This document shows, piece by piece, positions 33,377-44,157 of a stretch of 64,000 bases of DNA. The position numbers and the translations under genes were made by a program. A model generated the notes under the pieces. It made no database searches. It saw only the letters and a program-made list of their open reading frames with translations, and was not told the origin of the DNA. Every line of letters begins with the position of its first letter. Within the stretch, counting starts at the first letter, position 1. Source of the stretch: Plotosus lineatus (taxonomy: Eukaryota > Chordata > Actinopteri > Siluriformes > Plotosidae). Location of the stretch: positions 12,475,419-12,539,418 of the forward strand of contig CM045750.1 in assembly GCA_024760905.1 (NCBI GenBank), read 5' to 3'.

Positions 33377-33724
33377 TTTCAAGCCAGTCTGGTCATCTGG
33401 CGGTCACTTTCGGAAACAACGGCCCGCATCCGGACTAGTCAGAAGCTACAGATTTTGTCCGTTGCATCCGAAATCCGTTAAAGCGAAGTTCGTAAAACCG
33501 AGGCATGAGTGTACTTACATTTTCATGTGAGGTGCGCATCTGAATGTGTGTGTGCACGCGAGTCTGTATGTGTATGTATTTATATTTTATTTACATCTTG
33601 TGCATTATTTTTGAATGTTTAATTGTTATTAGCATTTATAGCGTTGAATATGTATTTATTGATATTATACACATATACATGGGATGTACATTGGGGGGAT
33701 GCTCGGTAGGGGAGGGACCCCTAT

Positions 33725-34635
33725 ATTCGTTTGCGCCAGTGACTAGGAAGCTCCATTAATCATTTTAGGACTGAAGGGATGATCAAACAAATTTAGAGAA
33801 GATTTAAAATTTGCCTTTAAATCTAAATACGAAGACAATGGAACAAAGTCTGTATGGTTTGGGTAAATATGTGGGAAGTGACTTTAATTAGAAAAGAAAC
33901 AACAATATAAAACCCTTTTGCCAGGCGTTACGATAATTGATGTTTGTTGGCTGTAAGACAATCTGTCACCACTTTACTGTAGGCTGTAATGGCAGTATCC
34001 ACAACCATTAGTTTTACCAAGTATCAGATGCCTTCATGCTAAAAGTGGCATGTGTTTCCTGTTTAGCCACAAATAAAATGCATTTATTAAAATAATAATG
34101 AAAATCCTTATCCCGGAGGAATGTTTATACTTTAGGATTTTTTCTGTTTAAATGACTGAGTTGCTGGATGTCATTGTTGTCCGTTGTCAGAATCCTCAAC
34201 TGCTCCTCAACCTGTCAAATTATTTCATCATTATTTCACCTCCTATTTTGCAATACCCTTTTTATATGAAGGTTTTTCAGTGTTCGTGGAGGTGAGCAGT
34301 ACAGGCAACCCAAATGCTTGATGGTGCACTCCCAAGTTTAATTGTTAAGGGAAAGTAGGACCAAATATTTGCTCAAGTTTCAACCTTGTACACAACCATT
34401 TTTGAGACACGACTGATTTTTTTTTTTTTTTTTTTGCACTCATTAAAATAGCAATAACTCATTAACTTTGCAAGATATTAACAGGCTGTTTACATGGTAA
34501 TCTTGCCTCGTCGTGTTCTTGCCCATTTAAAATGTTTTTACAAATCCACAAAATATTTACTCTTACAATTTTGTGCTAATTTTGTTTCACTTATGGGAGA
34601 ATCATCAGAAGAGCAGTATAATGATTTTGCTGTTT
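33725..34635. other. Intronic stretch, no gene seen
   Basis: Nothing recognised except a T-run at about 34419-34435. Confidence 0.35.
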
Positions 34636-34650
34636 ATTCTAAGTTATGAT

Positions 34651-34997
34651 TGTTGAGGGCAATGGTTGCCTGGCGGTAAAAGGCACTGGATCGCTGATCG
34701 TAAGGTTGGGGGTTCAAGTCCCACTATTCACAAGCTTGTCATTGTCCCCCCAGTGCAGCTAACTTGATTATCAAAGGCCGGTCATGTCTCGCACTGTTTA
34801 TGGTGAGAGGTTCATGTAAAAGAACCATTGCTGACTTTTGTAAACTTTCATATAGCCATCAGCATGTTTCTGCCCCTTGCTAAAGGGTTGTGTCAGGAAG
34901 GGCATCGGACGTAAAATCCCATGCCAAATCAAACATGCGAATCAGATTCGCTGTGGTGACCGCTGAAAAAGGGAAATTCCGAAAGGATAAAAAGAAG
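34651..34997 (+). mobile_element. SINE A2, full length
   Basis: Head with GGCAATGGTTGCCTGGCGGT, a B-box with one change (GGTTCAAGTCC), body, and RTE-type tail (AAAGGGTTGTGTCAGGAAGG, CATGCGAATCAGATTCGCTG, GAAAGGATAAAAAGAAG). Perfect 15-bp target duplication ATTCTAAGTTATGAT at 34636-34650 and 34998-35012, which fixes both ends of the A2 type. Confidence 0.93.
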
Positions 34998-35179
34998 ATT
35001 CTAAGTTATGATCGTTCTGTTTACTAGTAAGTAAGTTCTAAGCAGTGGCAGGTAATTTATTTTTCACCAGTGTTCACTTGAGTTGTAAATTTTAATTCCA
35101 TTCTGTTAGATAACTCGACTACATGACCACAATCTCATGTTTGTTTGGTGTTTATGTTAAAGAGACCTTGAATGTACAC

Positions 35180-35620
35180 ACTATAAAAACGGCCCCAACA
35201 TCCACCCATCCCTTTTCTTCCACTTATCTGAGGTTGGGTTGCGGAGGCAACATGTCTAAGAGTGAAAATTCGACATCCCTCACCACAGTGACACTCTTCA
35301 TCTCCTCCTGGGGATTCAGGGGTATTCCCAGGCCAGATTGGATATACAATCCCTTCACGGAGTTCTGGATCTGCAATGGGGGTGTCCTCCCAGTTTGATG
35401 CACATGTAACATCTCTGAAAGTAGGCAACCAGGAGGCATAGTTCAGGTGATGCCAGAACTATGTTTAGATGCGTAAAAGCTCTACCACAAATTTCTCTCC
35501 AAAATATGAGTTACACGTATCTCTAAGGCTGAACCCAGACACCCTCTAAAGTAAACGTTTTTCAGCGGCTTGTATCCGCAATCTTGCTCATGTGGTAACT
35601 ACTCAAGAATTTTGACATTG
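35180..35620 (-). pseudogene. Relic of another RTE-related (Rex3-like) LINE, C-terminal part
   Basis: Plus-strand wording 'cttatctgaggttgggttgc', 'ggcgaggtattcccaggcc'-like and 'agcggcttgtatccgcaatc' follows a common fish LINE read in reverse. On the minus strand, fragments such as LLDMLPPQPNLR correspond to the family's C-terminal LLPPRP region. It is heavily mutated and no open frame survives. Confidence 0.55.
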
Positions 35621-35624
35621 ACAA

Positions 35625-36760
35625 TGGGTGAGGAGTGGAATTTTGATGGACTTTTAAATCATGGCTCAAACAGGAAGTTATATATTTTTAGTGGTAGAAA
35701 TATTGAGGCATTAAAGTGATTCAGTCCTTCACTTGTTGACTAAATGACAATGAATTAATGTTGCGTTCACTACACTGTGCTTGCTATTTGAGTATTTGAA
35801 TCACGGTGACTGGTGTGATCTATTACTTTGCATTTTATTTGTAGTAATGTTGATGTTGATTTGCTTTAATTCCATATTTTGGCTTTAATTAAAGCTGCCT
35901 GTGTTTCGTCTGGTTGATTAGCACAGCCACACATGCAGAGATAAAAAGGAATATAATATCGTTGGACAAGTTTTTTTTTATATAGCTTGTTTTACTTCCA
36001 TCCATGAGCCTGGCTACATGGGTGTTTACGTCCGCTGCTTGTGTCCCTGAACCAATATCTCCTCCTATCCTTCTCCTACAGCAGCTCGCTGACTTATGAT
36101 TTTGGAGCTGCCAATTTTCCACTTCACTTTTTTGTGCTTACTGAAAGTCTTTTGACATTCATGCTGACCTAGATATCCTGCATCCTGCCTACCGGCCCAC
36201 ATTAAAAGTGACGTGTTCTTCCAGCGTGAGGCAGGCGACTGCGATGGTTCCTTCCACGTGCTCTGGAAGCAGTTTTTCAGTGGTGATATTTTGGTTTTAC
36301 CCAAAGGCTACAATTTTTGTTCCAGTTCACTGCGCAGTACAAAATAATAATAATAAATAAAATAATACATCTGAGAAAAGATCATTCAGAATGCAGGACA
36401 GCTGGTATACTGAAATGAAATCCTGAAATACATGTGGTGTACTTCTGGTGATGAACTGAATGATTGAGAGTATGATGCCATCGGTAACTGTGACTGGAGA
36501 GGACTGAACAGGTGAAACAGCTGGAGTCTGTAATAAGCTGAACAACAAAGCATGCATAATTAAGTTACTGATTCTAACCGTTTTCGTTCATTCTGGAAGT
36601 CTATTCACACACCTGAACCTGAATGTCTTTCCTTCCACCTCACTACATTGTATCAGTGATTAAACATGTTTAAATACATACTGTACTTCTAGATGGAAGT
36701 CTAGAACATATGAAATAATGTGAGATTTATATAGCTGCACCATAAAATATTTAATGGAAG
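35625..36760. other. Intronic stretch, no gene seen
   Basis: About 1.1 kb with no recognised repeat. Minus-strand open frames at 35889-36304 show no family features. Confidence 0.35.
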
Positions 36761-36773
36761 CGTTGGTTAGCAT

Positions 36774-36888
36774 GGCCTGGCGAGCTGTCCAGGGTGTACT
36801 CTGTCCTCGCCCAGAGTTGGCTGAGAATGGGCGCCAGCCTCTGCACGACCCTAATTAGGATTAAGCGGTTCAGAAAATGAATGAATGA
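36774..36888 (+). mobile_element. L2-type tail only, 115 bp, with own target duplication
   Basis: GGCCTGGCGAGCTGTCCAGG to AAAATGAATGA, nothing upstream. Perfect 12-bp duplication GTTGGTTAGCAT at 36762-36773 and 36889-36900. Confidence 0.9.
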
Positions 36889-37052
36889 GTTGGTTAGCAT
36901 TGAGCTTTCTGGTTGGCTTTATTTCAGTAGTCCTCTAAAATCATGTTTTGTGCAGAAAAAAACTCAAATTCTGGAAAAAAAACATAAAATACATTCCGAC
37001 TATTAAATACTTTATTTTATATTCTGTCGCATTTTGGGGAATGAGTCTAGAC

Positions 37053-37585
37053 CAGGGGTCCCCAACCTGTTTATCACTGTGGACCGTTCAAAGTTTGACA
37101 ATTTTACCGGGGGGGTGTCATAGATTGTTTGTATTGTAAATCTAATTTATTTATATAAATTATTATTATTAATAATAAGAACTCCATGAATGTTATTTTT
37201 TCAACAGCTGAAACAAAGTTGGTTGGGAAGTAGAGCTTTTCTTTAAAAAAAAAAACAAAACAAGAAAACACAGGTGATGGTGCACCAGCGGGGAGAAATA
37301 GTCTCAGTCTCACCCAACATCCCCGCTATTGTTTGAAACATGTCCAACTCGCCTCTTGATGTGTTTTGTGATTGGTGTGATGCCGTCCCCTTGTGGGGCT
37401 CAAATGACCGACATGTAACCGAGAGAATCTGGTCATTTTTCAAAATAAAAGTTTTTTCAAAAATAAAGATCGTTCAGACTCAGATAATGAATGAAACGGA
37501 AATAATTAATTATTTCTTCTGCCGACCTGTACCAATTGAGCCATGGACCGGTACCGGTCCGTGGCTCGGTGGTTGGGGACCCCTG
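37053..37585. mobile_element. Non-autonomous hAT element (533 bp)
   Basis: Perfect 15-bp inverted ends CAGGGGTCCCCAACC. Flanking 8-mers GTCTAGAC (37045-37052) and GTCTCGAC (37586-37593) match at 7 of 8. The right interior reads GTACCGGTCCGTGGC, as in common fish hAT elements. No transposase. Confidence 0.93.
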
Positions 37586-37663
37586 GTCTCGACGAAAGAA
37601 ACGCAGAATATTTGGTGGAAGACTTCAAATCGTTTAATTTTGTAATTCTATAAAAGCCAGATA

Positions 37664-38107
37664 CAATGATCTTTCATTACTTCGTGCTTCAGTTTATGCT
37701 GCTTCAGCGAATCGTGGGTTTTTGAAAAATGTTAATTGAAAAATAAAAAATAGGTAAAAAGTTAAGGAAAATGCTGCAAAACAAGGCCAATTATGCAAAA
37801 AACCCAAACAAACAAACAAAAGACAACCCAAAACCCCCCAACAAAACTACGAACATTTTTATGTGAGGTGCACATCTGTCTGCACCTGCGTCTGTACTAG
37901 TATATGTATATGTTTTATTTACATCTTCTGCATTATTTTTCAATGTTTAATTGTTATTATAGCATTTATAGTGTTGCATATGTATTTATTAATATTATAT
38001 ACACATACGTATATGTCAGTCAAGGGGGGTCAATGCTACTTTGTGGAAATCGGTAGTCACGGGGGAGGTCTCGGTCCCCATTACCCGCGGAAAGTGAGGG
38101 ATCCCTG
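37664..38107 (+). mobile_element. Pogo-like MITE family D copy 4 (444 bp)
   Basis: CAATGATCTTTCATTACTTC to AAAGTGAGGGATCCCTG, TA on both sides (37662-37663, 38108-38109). The interior matches the other D copies. Confidence 0.88.
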
Positions 38108-38109
38108 TA

Positions 38110-38517
38110 TTGTTACTGTCAAGTATTTTCCTTTTATATGTTTTGGGTAGTGATGTTTCATATCAAAGAATATGAGCTGATATTTTTGGAGTAAATTAAC
38201 CAAATCAGAACATAATTTTTTTTTCAGTCAAGTTATTTTGAGTTTAAAAAGTACTCACTAAAAAAAGCAAGCAAAATCTTTCACCCCAAGATAAAGTTCA
38301 TTCCCCTTGTGCCACGAGGGGAACAAACAACCCAAGAGGCTTATTCAGCTCAGACATAACAATAAGCTGCAGGAAAACAAGAGGATTTGAGGGAGCTGGA
38401 ATGTTGAACATTGACACATTATTTCTGTGAAAATTGGCCTCCCAGTGGCTATAAATTTTATCTTAACCCTTCAGTGACCCTGTACCTAGTGATAGTAAGT
38501 AAATGGAAATGTGGAGC

Positions 38518-38518
<1 letters not shown>
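38110..38518. other. Intronic stretch, no gene seen
   Basis: Nothing recognised. Confidence 0.3.
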
Positions 38519-38519
<1 letters not shown>

Positions 38520-38580
<61 letters not shown>

Positions 38581-38733
38581 CATAACCAAAGAAGAGATTT
38601 ATGGATGTGGTGAAGGAAGACATGAAGGTCGTTGGAGTCAGAAAAGAAGATGCGGAGGACAGGGTGAGGTGGAGGCGGATGATTTGCTGTGGCGACCCCT
38701 GAAGGGAGCAGCCGAAAGTAAAAGAAGAAGAAG

Positions 38734-38767
<34 letters not shown>

Positions 38768-38800
38768 TATATATATATATAAATATGTATATATATATGT
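38520..38800. repeat. (TA)n arrays on both sides of an RTE 3' end
   Basis: (TA)n at 38520-38576 and again at 38734-38780, with TATG variants to about 38803. The RTE fragment sits between them. Confidence 0.9.
38578..38733 (+). mobile_element. RTE LINE 3' end (about 155 bp)
   Basis: Encodes the last residues [15 protein letters not shown] to CCGDP, followed by the family 3' end GGAGCAGCCGAAAGTAAAAG and (AAG)n. Confidence 0.88.
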
Positions 38801-38829
38801 GTGTATGTGTGTGAGTGAATATAATGAAA

Positions 38830-39620
38830 ATGAACGTTATGAGGGGACATCACAGCTTTTTCTGCTGAATTGTGCTTACAGATAAATTTAAAAAATACAA
38901 ATAAAAATAGAAAGAGAATAAAAGACTGCTGAAAGTTTGTGCCATCCGTAGACAAGGTCTCACCAATGTATACAATATACTGCCTCTACCTACCTCAAGG
39001 ATCTCCTCACTTCCCAGACATCCTTATGCTCCCTCTGTTACACCACCACCTACAGCCTGAACTTCATACACTGGGCAACATGTGATTTTACTCTTTTGGA
39101 CTTTGAGATTTGTAATTCATGAAGAGTGTGTTAAAAATAAAAAAATTATATTTGTCAGTTAAACGACTTAATCCACCTCTTAATAGCACAACTATGATGT
39201 TGCAATTACTCAACCCATCAAGAATATACAAAAGCGCAATATAACAAGGAGTGTCATTGCAAAGAGTGAGGCATTTCGCATATCTCTTCTAGTAACACTG
39301 AGCATTATATAACTTTCACCAGTGTTCACCAGTGGCAGTTCCTGGAAAAATATGCACACAGCCAAAAGTAAGAAGGTAAACCTGAGTTCCACTTCCCTGA
39401 CCTCTCCTGATGCCAGGCTCTTCTGGAAAAGTTTATCTTAAAAATGGATTTTTAACAATGCCTGGCACCAAGTAAATTTCTCCTCCTCCATCAGCCATTG
39501 TATAAAAAATTCTAACTTGAATGTGTTTCGTGCAGATCACTACAGGCTATTCATCTATTTTTTTTTTTTTCTGAACAACCAATCAGAGGACGGCAAATTT
39601 CCAACAGTAATTTAAAACCA
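38830..39620. other. Intronic stretch, no gene seen
   Basis: Nothing recognised apart from a short T-run near 39558. Confidence 0.35.
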
Positions 39621-39626
39621 CTAGCT

Positions 39627-39974
39627 GGGGCAGTGGTGACCTGGTGGTAAAAGGTGCTGGATCGCTGATCTTAAGGTTGGGGGTTCGAATCCCACTCTCC
39701 ACAAGGTTGTCACTGTCTCCCCAGTGCAGATAACTGGGTTATCAAAGGCCGGCCATGTCTCTCACTGTCTGTGGTGAGAGGTTCATGTAAAAGAACCATT
39801 GCTGACTTTCGTAAAGAGTAGCTGCATAGCCGTCAGCGTGTGTCTGCCCCTTGCTAAAGGGTTGTGTCAGGAAGGGCATTTGACATAAAAGCCTATGCTA
39901 AATTAAACATGCGAGTCACAGATTCGCTGTGGTGACCCCTGAAAAAAGGAACAGCCGAAAGGAAAAGAAAAAGA
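39627..39974 (+). mobile_element. SINE A2, full length
   Basis: Head GGGGCAGTGGTGACCTGGTG, B-box GGTTCGAATCC, body, RTE-type tail (AAAGGGTTGTGTCAGGAAGG ... AACAGCCGAAAGGAAAAGAA). Only an approximate target duplication is visible (AAAACCACTAGCTGG / AAAACTGCTAACTGG). Confidence 0.9.
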
Positions 39975-40298
39975 CTTGAAAACTGCTAACTGGTCCTGTG
40001 AGGTGAATCTGAAATCTGATTGATTAAAGAAACAGCCGCATTGCTGATATAGTTTAAGCCATATCGGCCTGCACTGATGAATCTGAAGGCATTGAGCAGA
40101 TTAGATTCACATGGCAGCACACTGAAGGTGAAATCTGATTGGACAAAACTAAGATCCACACACATTTACTGGAAGCAGTGCAGCAGCCAAGAGACATGTC
40201 AAGAAATGCAGAAAATAGACCGTTGGGAATAAATTAATACAATTTAATGGAACATATACTAGAATTTAAGTTGTAAATGTAGGTCAGGGGTTAATATA

Positions 40299-40754
40299 CA
40301 GGGATCCCTTGCTACTTTAATTCATGCAGCGTCAGTGCATCGTGTTTTTTTTTTTTTTTTTTTAAATATTCCTCGAATTAAAAAATAAGGAAATCAAGGA
40401 AGAATAATAGGGGAAAAAGTTAAGGAAAATGCCTGCAAAAACAAGGCCAATTATACAAAAAACCAACAAGTCAATACCCCCTATCAAAACTACTTACAGT
40501 TTAATGTGAGGTGTGCATCTGTGTACGTGCGTCTGTATGTGTGTGTATTTATATTTTATTTACATCTTATAAACAATGCTGTTTATTATAAGCATTTATA
40601 ACATTGAATATGTATTTATTCGTATTATATACATATATACATGTACGTATACGTCAGTCAGGTGGGTTTGGGGGGGTTTGATCCTACTTCGCAGAATTTG
40701 GTGGTCGCGGCGGGATCTCGGTCCCCATTAACCGCGGAAAGTGAGGGATCCGTG
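40299..40754 (+). mobile_element. Pogo-like MITE family D copy 5 (456 bp)
   Basis: CAGGGATCCCTTGCTAC after TA, right end AAAGTGAGGGATCCGTG with one change. The interior matches the other D copies. A (TA)n run follows at 40766-40801. Confidence 0.87.
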
Positions 40755-40756
40755 CC

Positions 40757-40803
<47 letters not shown>

Positions 40804-40812
40804 TTATACATA

Positions 40813-41462
40813 TAGGGGTACCTCACCTTACGAACTACCCAACAAACGAAAAATCCAAGTTACGAAACACATTTACCTAAAATTTCCGTTTCTGGACACG
40901 AAAAAAATTCACGTTACAAAAGGCGGCATCTCAAAAATTCAAACAATGCGCGAGTTTCTCTCCCATTGGCTATCTCCCAACACCTCGCATCGCTGGCCTC
41001 CCCTTGGCTAGGAGCTGTATCTACAAAATACCCATGATGCTTTTCATGTGCCTTCGACCCATTGTTCGTCCCAGAGTTCAAACACGCATAAAGGACAGAG
41101 TTACTGTTGTTTCGTCAGTTTTTCGAGTGTGCTCATTGCAACTTTATTTTTCGTCATTCATCATGGGTCCCAAGAAAGTGATTCTCGGTGCGAGTGAAAA
41201 GAAGAAGCGGGATAGTGGCATGCGGTTGAGTGATATCACAAAGGAATATGGCTGAAACCCGTCTACCATCGGTACGATATTGAAGCAGAAGGAGGCCTTA
41301 AAAGGTATACTTTTATAATTTTTAAAGGGTTTAGGGGGTAGTATTGGGGGCCTTGGAACGAATCAGGCCTGTTACATGTAGAATTCGACTCAACTTATGA
41401 AAAAATCAGGTTACGAAACCACTTGTGGAACGGATTAATTTTGTAAGGTGAGGTACGACCTG
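40813..41462. mobile_element. Pogo/Tigger-like MITE, family B copy 3
   Basis: Left end GGGGTACCTCACCTTACGAA (first bases decayed), right end TTTTGTAAGGTGAGGTACGA. It carries the clearest transposase remnant of family B. Confidence 0.82.
41163..41303 (+). pseudogene. Tigger-like transposase N-terminus with in-frame stop
   Basis: Reads MGPKKVILGASEKKKRDSGM, then RLSDITKEYG, a TGA stop at about 41253, and in the same frame NPSTIGTILKQKEALKG. This is the first helix-turn-helix of a CENP-B/Tigger-type transposase, which binds the element ends. The DDE domain is absent. The coding similarity stops at AAAAG|GTATAC, which looks like a splice donor, so only a first exon may be retained. Confidence 0.75.
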
Positions 41463-41534
41463 TGTGTGTGTGTATATATATTTATGAATAGTATTCTGAT
41501 TATAATAACCTAAATATAATGAGTTAAAATGAAC

Positions 41535-41805
41535 TCGTGCCTTTATTTTCTAAGCCGCTTGAATCCTATTTAGGGTCACCGTGAGGCTGCTGCTCATCTC
41601 AGCCAGTTCTGGGCGAGGGCGGGTTCATTAGCTGACACTCGTACAACCATTCGCACTCATACCCAGGGTTGATTTGGAGCAGCCAAATAGCTTACTGTGC
41701 ATGTTTTTGGACTGTGGGAGGAAACCGGAGGACCTGAATGAAACCCTTGCAAGGACCTTTGTGCTGTGAGGCAAATGTGCTAACCACCACGCCAATTGAA
41801 CGCAA
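41535..41805 (-). mobile_element. L2-tailed tRNA-type SINE, full but diverged
   Basis: Minus strand: head GCGTGGTGGTTAGCACATTT, then GCCTCACAGCAC, 'tttcctcccacagtccaaaa', GCGAATGGTTG and an L2-type tail (GACCCTAAATAGGATTCAAG). The same family lies at 1-60, 6132-7276 and 8092-8300. Confidence 0.75.
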
Positions 41806-42685
41806 ACAATATAAGATAATGATATGCTCACAGTTTCACTCAAAGATTTTTAAGTGAAACATTTGAGGGCATTACCCCGGCAGGGCAGTGCGAGCTGAGG
41901 GCTGAAGTGATTTCAGCTCTCTCACCAGGCAATGTCATGTGTTGCTTCAGGTGGGAATGCCACTTTATTCTGTTTTCTATCGCCATGTAACCTAAAGATC
42001 ATTATTGATTTTAACTGCACTAATAGTGTCTAAATATCCTGAATATATTTATTCTTTATATATTGTAAAATGATTGCTTGAACCCGAACTTTATTTCCTG
42101 TTTGACTAGTTGAAATGATTAGTTGTGCAGCAGTTAATACATTTAGAAGTATTTTCCGCGGCTGAAATGTGAATTACAAATTCGGAATAGTGCGCTCGAG
42201 GCGAATGAGTAAAAGAGAGCCTTGAAAACAAGACCCTGTTGGAAGAGATAAACCAAAGGATTCTGAAATAATGCACCATAAATGGACCATCCGGACTTTT
42301 ATTCCGAATGCTTCGTATGCAGCGTGGTCGTTTGCCTCTCTCAGGATTCACAATTTCTATTATCTCATTTTTTTTCCCCGGCCTCCATTTCCTCTCATAA
42401 GTCCTATTTCTTCATATTTATACTCGAAAGGGGACATAAAGCGGGGCTGTTTTTGCTGGAATGTCACTGATTGCGTAATATTCCAAATGTAAATATTTCT
42501 AATGTAATGTACTGAATATGATTGAATATGAAAATGCCACGATTGTTTGGATATTATTAGACCAGGAAAAGAGGATGAGTCGCATTGCAGATAGCAAGAA
42601 AATCTACAAACAGCACAGTCTGTAGAACCAGGAGTGTTCTATTAAACTCAATTCATAATGATACATATATGATTGCACTTGTATA
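41806..42685. other. Intronic stretch, no gene seen
   Basis: No repeats shared with the rest of the window. Unique-looking sequence; conservation could not be tested. Confidence 0.35.
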
Positions 42686-42953
42686 GGGGATGGTGGTGTA
42701 GTGGTTAAGGTGCTGGACTCATGATCAGGAGGTTGTGTGTTCAAATCCCAGTTAGACTCCCACTGTACTAAGACCCCTGGGCAAGGTCGCAACCACAAGT
42801 GTGCCTCTGTTCACCTAGTAGTATAAATGGGGACCAGTAAAATATACTAGGAAGGGAACCTGCGATGGACTAGCGTCCCATCCAGGAGGAGTTGTACTCC
42901 TAGTCGTGTCACGATACAGAAACCGGGGATAAACACAAGTCTGATGAGCCTCA
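42686..42953 (+). mobile_element. SINE B copy 3, fused to SINE A1 body
   Basis: A-box TGGTGTAGTGG (42694-42704), degenerate B-box GTTCAAATCC (42739-42748), the 'accacaagtgtgcctctgt' block and a terminal GATGAGCCTCAC. SINE A sequence starts directly after it. Confidence 0.8.
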
Positions 42954-43163
42954 CTGTCTCACTGTCTATGGTGAGAGTTTCATGTAAAAGAACCATTGTA
43001 GACTTTCGTAAAGAGTAGCGACAGCCGTCAGCATGTTTCCGCCCTGCGATGGCCTGGCGAGCTGTCCAGGGTGTACCCTGCCCTTGCCCGGAGTCGACTG
43101 GGATGGGCGCCAGCTTCCCCATGACCCTAATTAGGGTTCAGTGGTTACATAAAATAAATGAAT
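42954..43163 (+). mobile_element. SINE A1, 5'-truncated, directly after SINE B
   Basis: Begins in the body (CTCACTGTCTATGGTGAGAG) without a head, then the L2-type tail to AAATAAATGAATG. No target duplication separates it from SINE B. Confidence 0.8.
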
Positions 43164-43169
43164 GTCTTG

Positions 43170-43860
43170 CCTTATTTGGTAATATAAACTTCATGGCTTA
43201 AAAAAAAAACAAAAACTACACACCTGAAGGAACGATCATTATTTCACCTTCCCAAAGGGGGAGCGGACCCTCAAATAAAAGCCCCAAACAAAACCCCACA
43301 TACTTTCCCAATTTATTCACACAGTTATTGCACAAGAATATAGGAATGACATGGGGTTAGGATTGATTTCACAGAAACTCCATAATTAATATGATAAATA
43401 TGTGATAAATACCATCTATGCATATGTAATAGTTGAAATAATAATATTAGTATTATTGATGATAATATTGGATGTATTTTTGCAGATAATTATTATTACT
43501 GATTAAGTGCAATCATGTATTTTATTGTTCAAAAGATAAGCATAAGCAGTAAAAATCAATATAAGCAGGTAACACTTGCACTAAAATTATTAGTATGTAT
43601 GTATAATTTAATTCATCAAAATGTTGGAAGAAATACTGGGTGGCCCTGGCTGTGACCCCAGTCTGGATGACCATTACAGGCTGAATCATTGCGTGTGCAC
43701 TGTGCCATTCGTGTCCTTTTTACAAAATCACATCGGTTCTTATTTTCTCAATTTTGATATTTATGTATTTAATTTGCACCAGGGATGAGGACAATGTCAC
43801 AGTTCTGAGTTGGTTTCATGGCAAGTCTGCATTTCGCAATCACAGTAAAGCAAACTTAGG
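43170..43860. other. Intronic stretch, no gene seen
   Basis: AT-rich; nothing recognised. Confidence 0.35.
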
Positions 43861-43862
43861 CT

Positions 43863-43971
43863 GTGTTCCAAACAGCACACCACTGGACAAGTAGTGCACT
43901 CATGAGGGCATATATGCCATTATTACACAACCTATATAAGTACACAGGGCACACGGGTCAATTTGGAACCT
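43863..43971. mobile_element. Possible small fish MITE
   Basis: GTTCCAAA at the left and TTTGGAAC at the right bracket wording (AGTAGTGCACTCATGAGGGC) like the dispersed fish 'agtgcactatatagggaata' repeats. The inverted ends are only 8 bp. Confidence 0.35.
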
Positions 43972-44157
43972 CAAAACAAGTTACTGGAGAAAGAGGAATG
44001 ACACTGATTTACTTTTATATTAAAAAAAAAACTAAACAAAACACAAGTGTTCAGCTTATTCCATTGGGCATCCCATCGTCCATGTGAGTCTTCACCAGAC
44101 CAACTGCACAGGCTACAATTATTATTTTTTTAATTATTATTATTATTATTATTATTA

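Larger units (their letters stand above)
32425..33511. mobile_element. Pogo-like element family E, itself carrying other elements
   Basis: Ends CACTCATGCCTCGGTTTAAC and, on the right, the complement of CACTCATGCCTCGGTTTTAC, with TA duplicated on each side (32423-32424, 33512-33513). Removing it restores the D-family reading AACTACTTACATTTT, which proves insertion into D copy 3. Confidence 0.85.
32234..33722 (+). mobile_element. Pogo-like MITE family D copy 3, carrying a family E element
   Basis: Left end GTGATCCCTCGCTACC (first two bases lost). Right end near 33722 is degraded (GGGGAGGGACCCCTA). The D sequence resumes exactly at CTTACATTTTCATGTGAGGT after the inserted family E element. Confidence 0.8.

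Noticed and set aside
35123..35439. Open frames of 91 and 97 codons
   Set aside because: They lie over a decayed LINE C-terminus; the plus-strand one is antisense and the minus-strand one is a chance frame within the relic.
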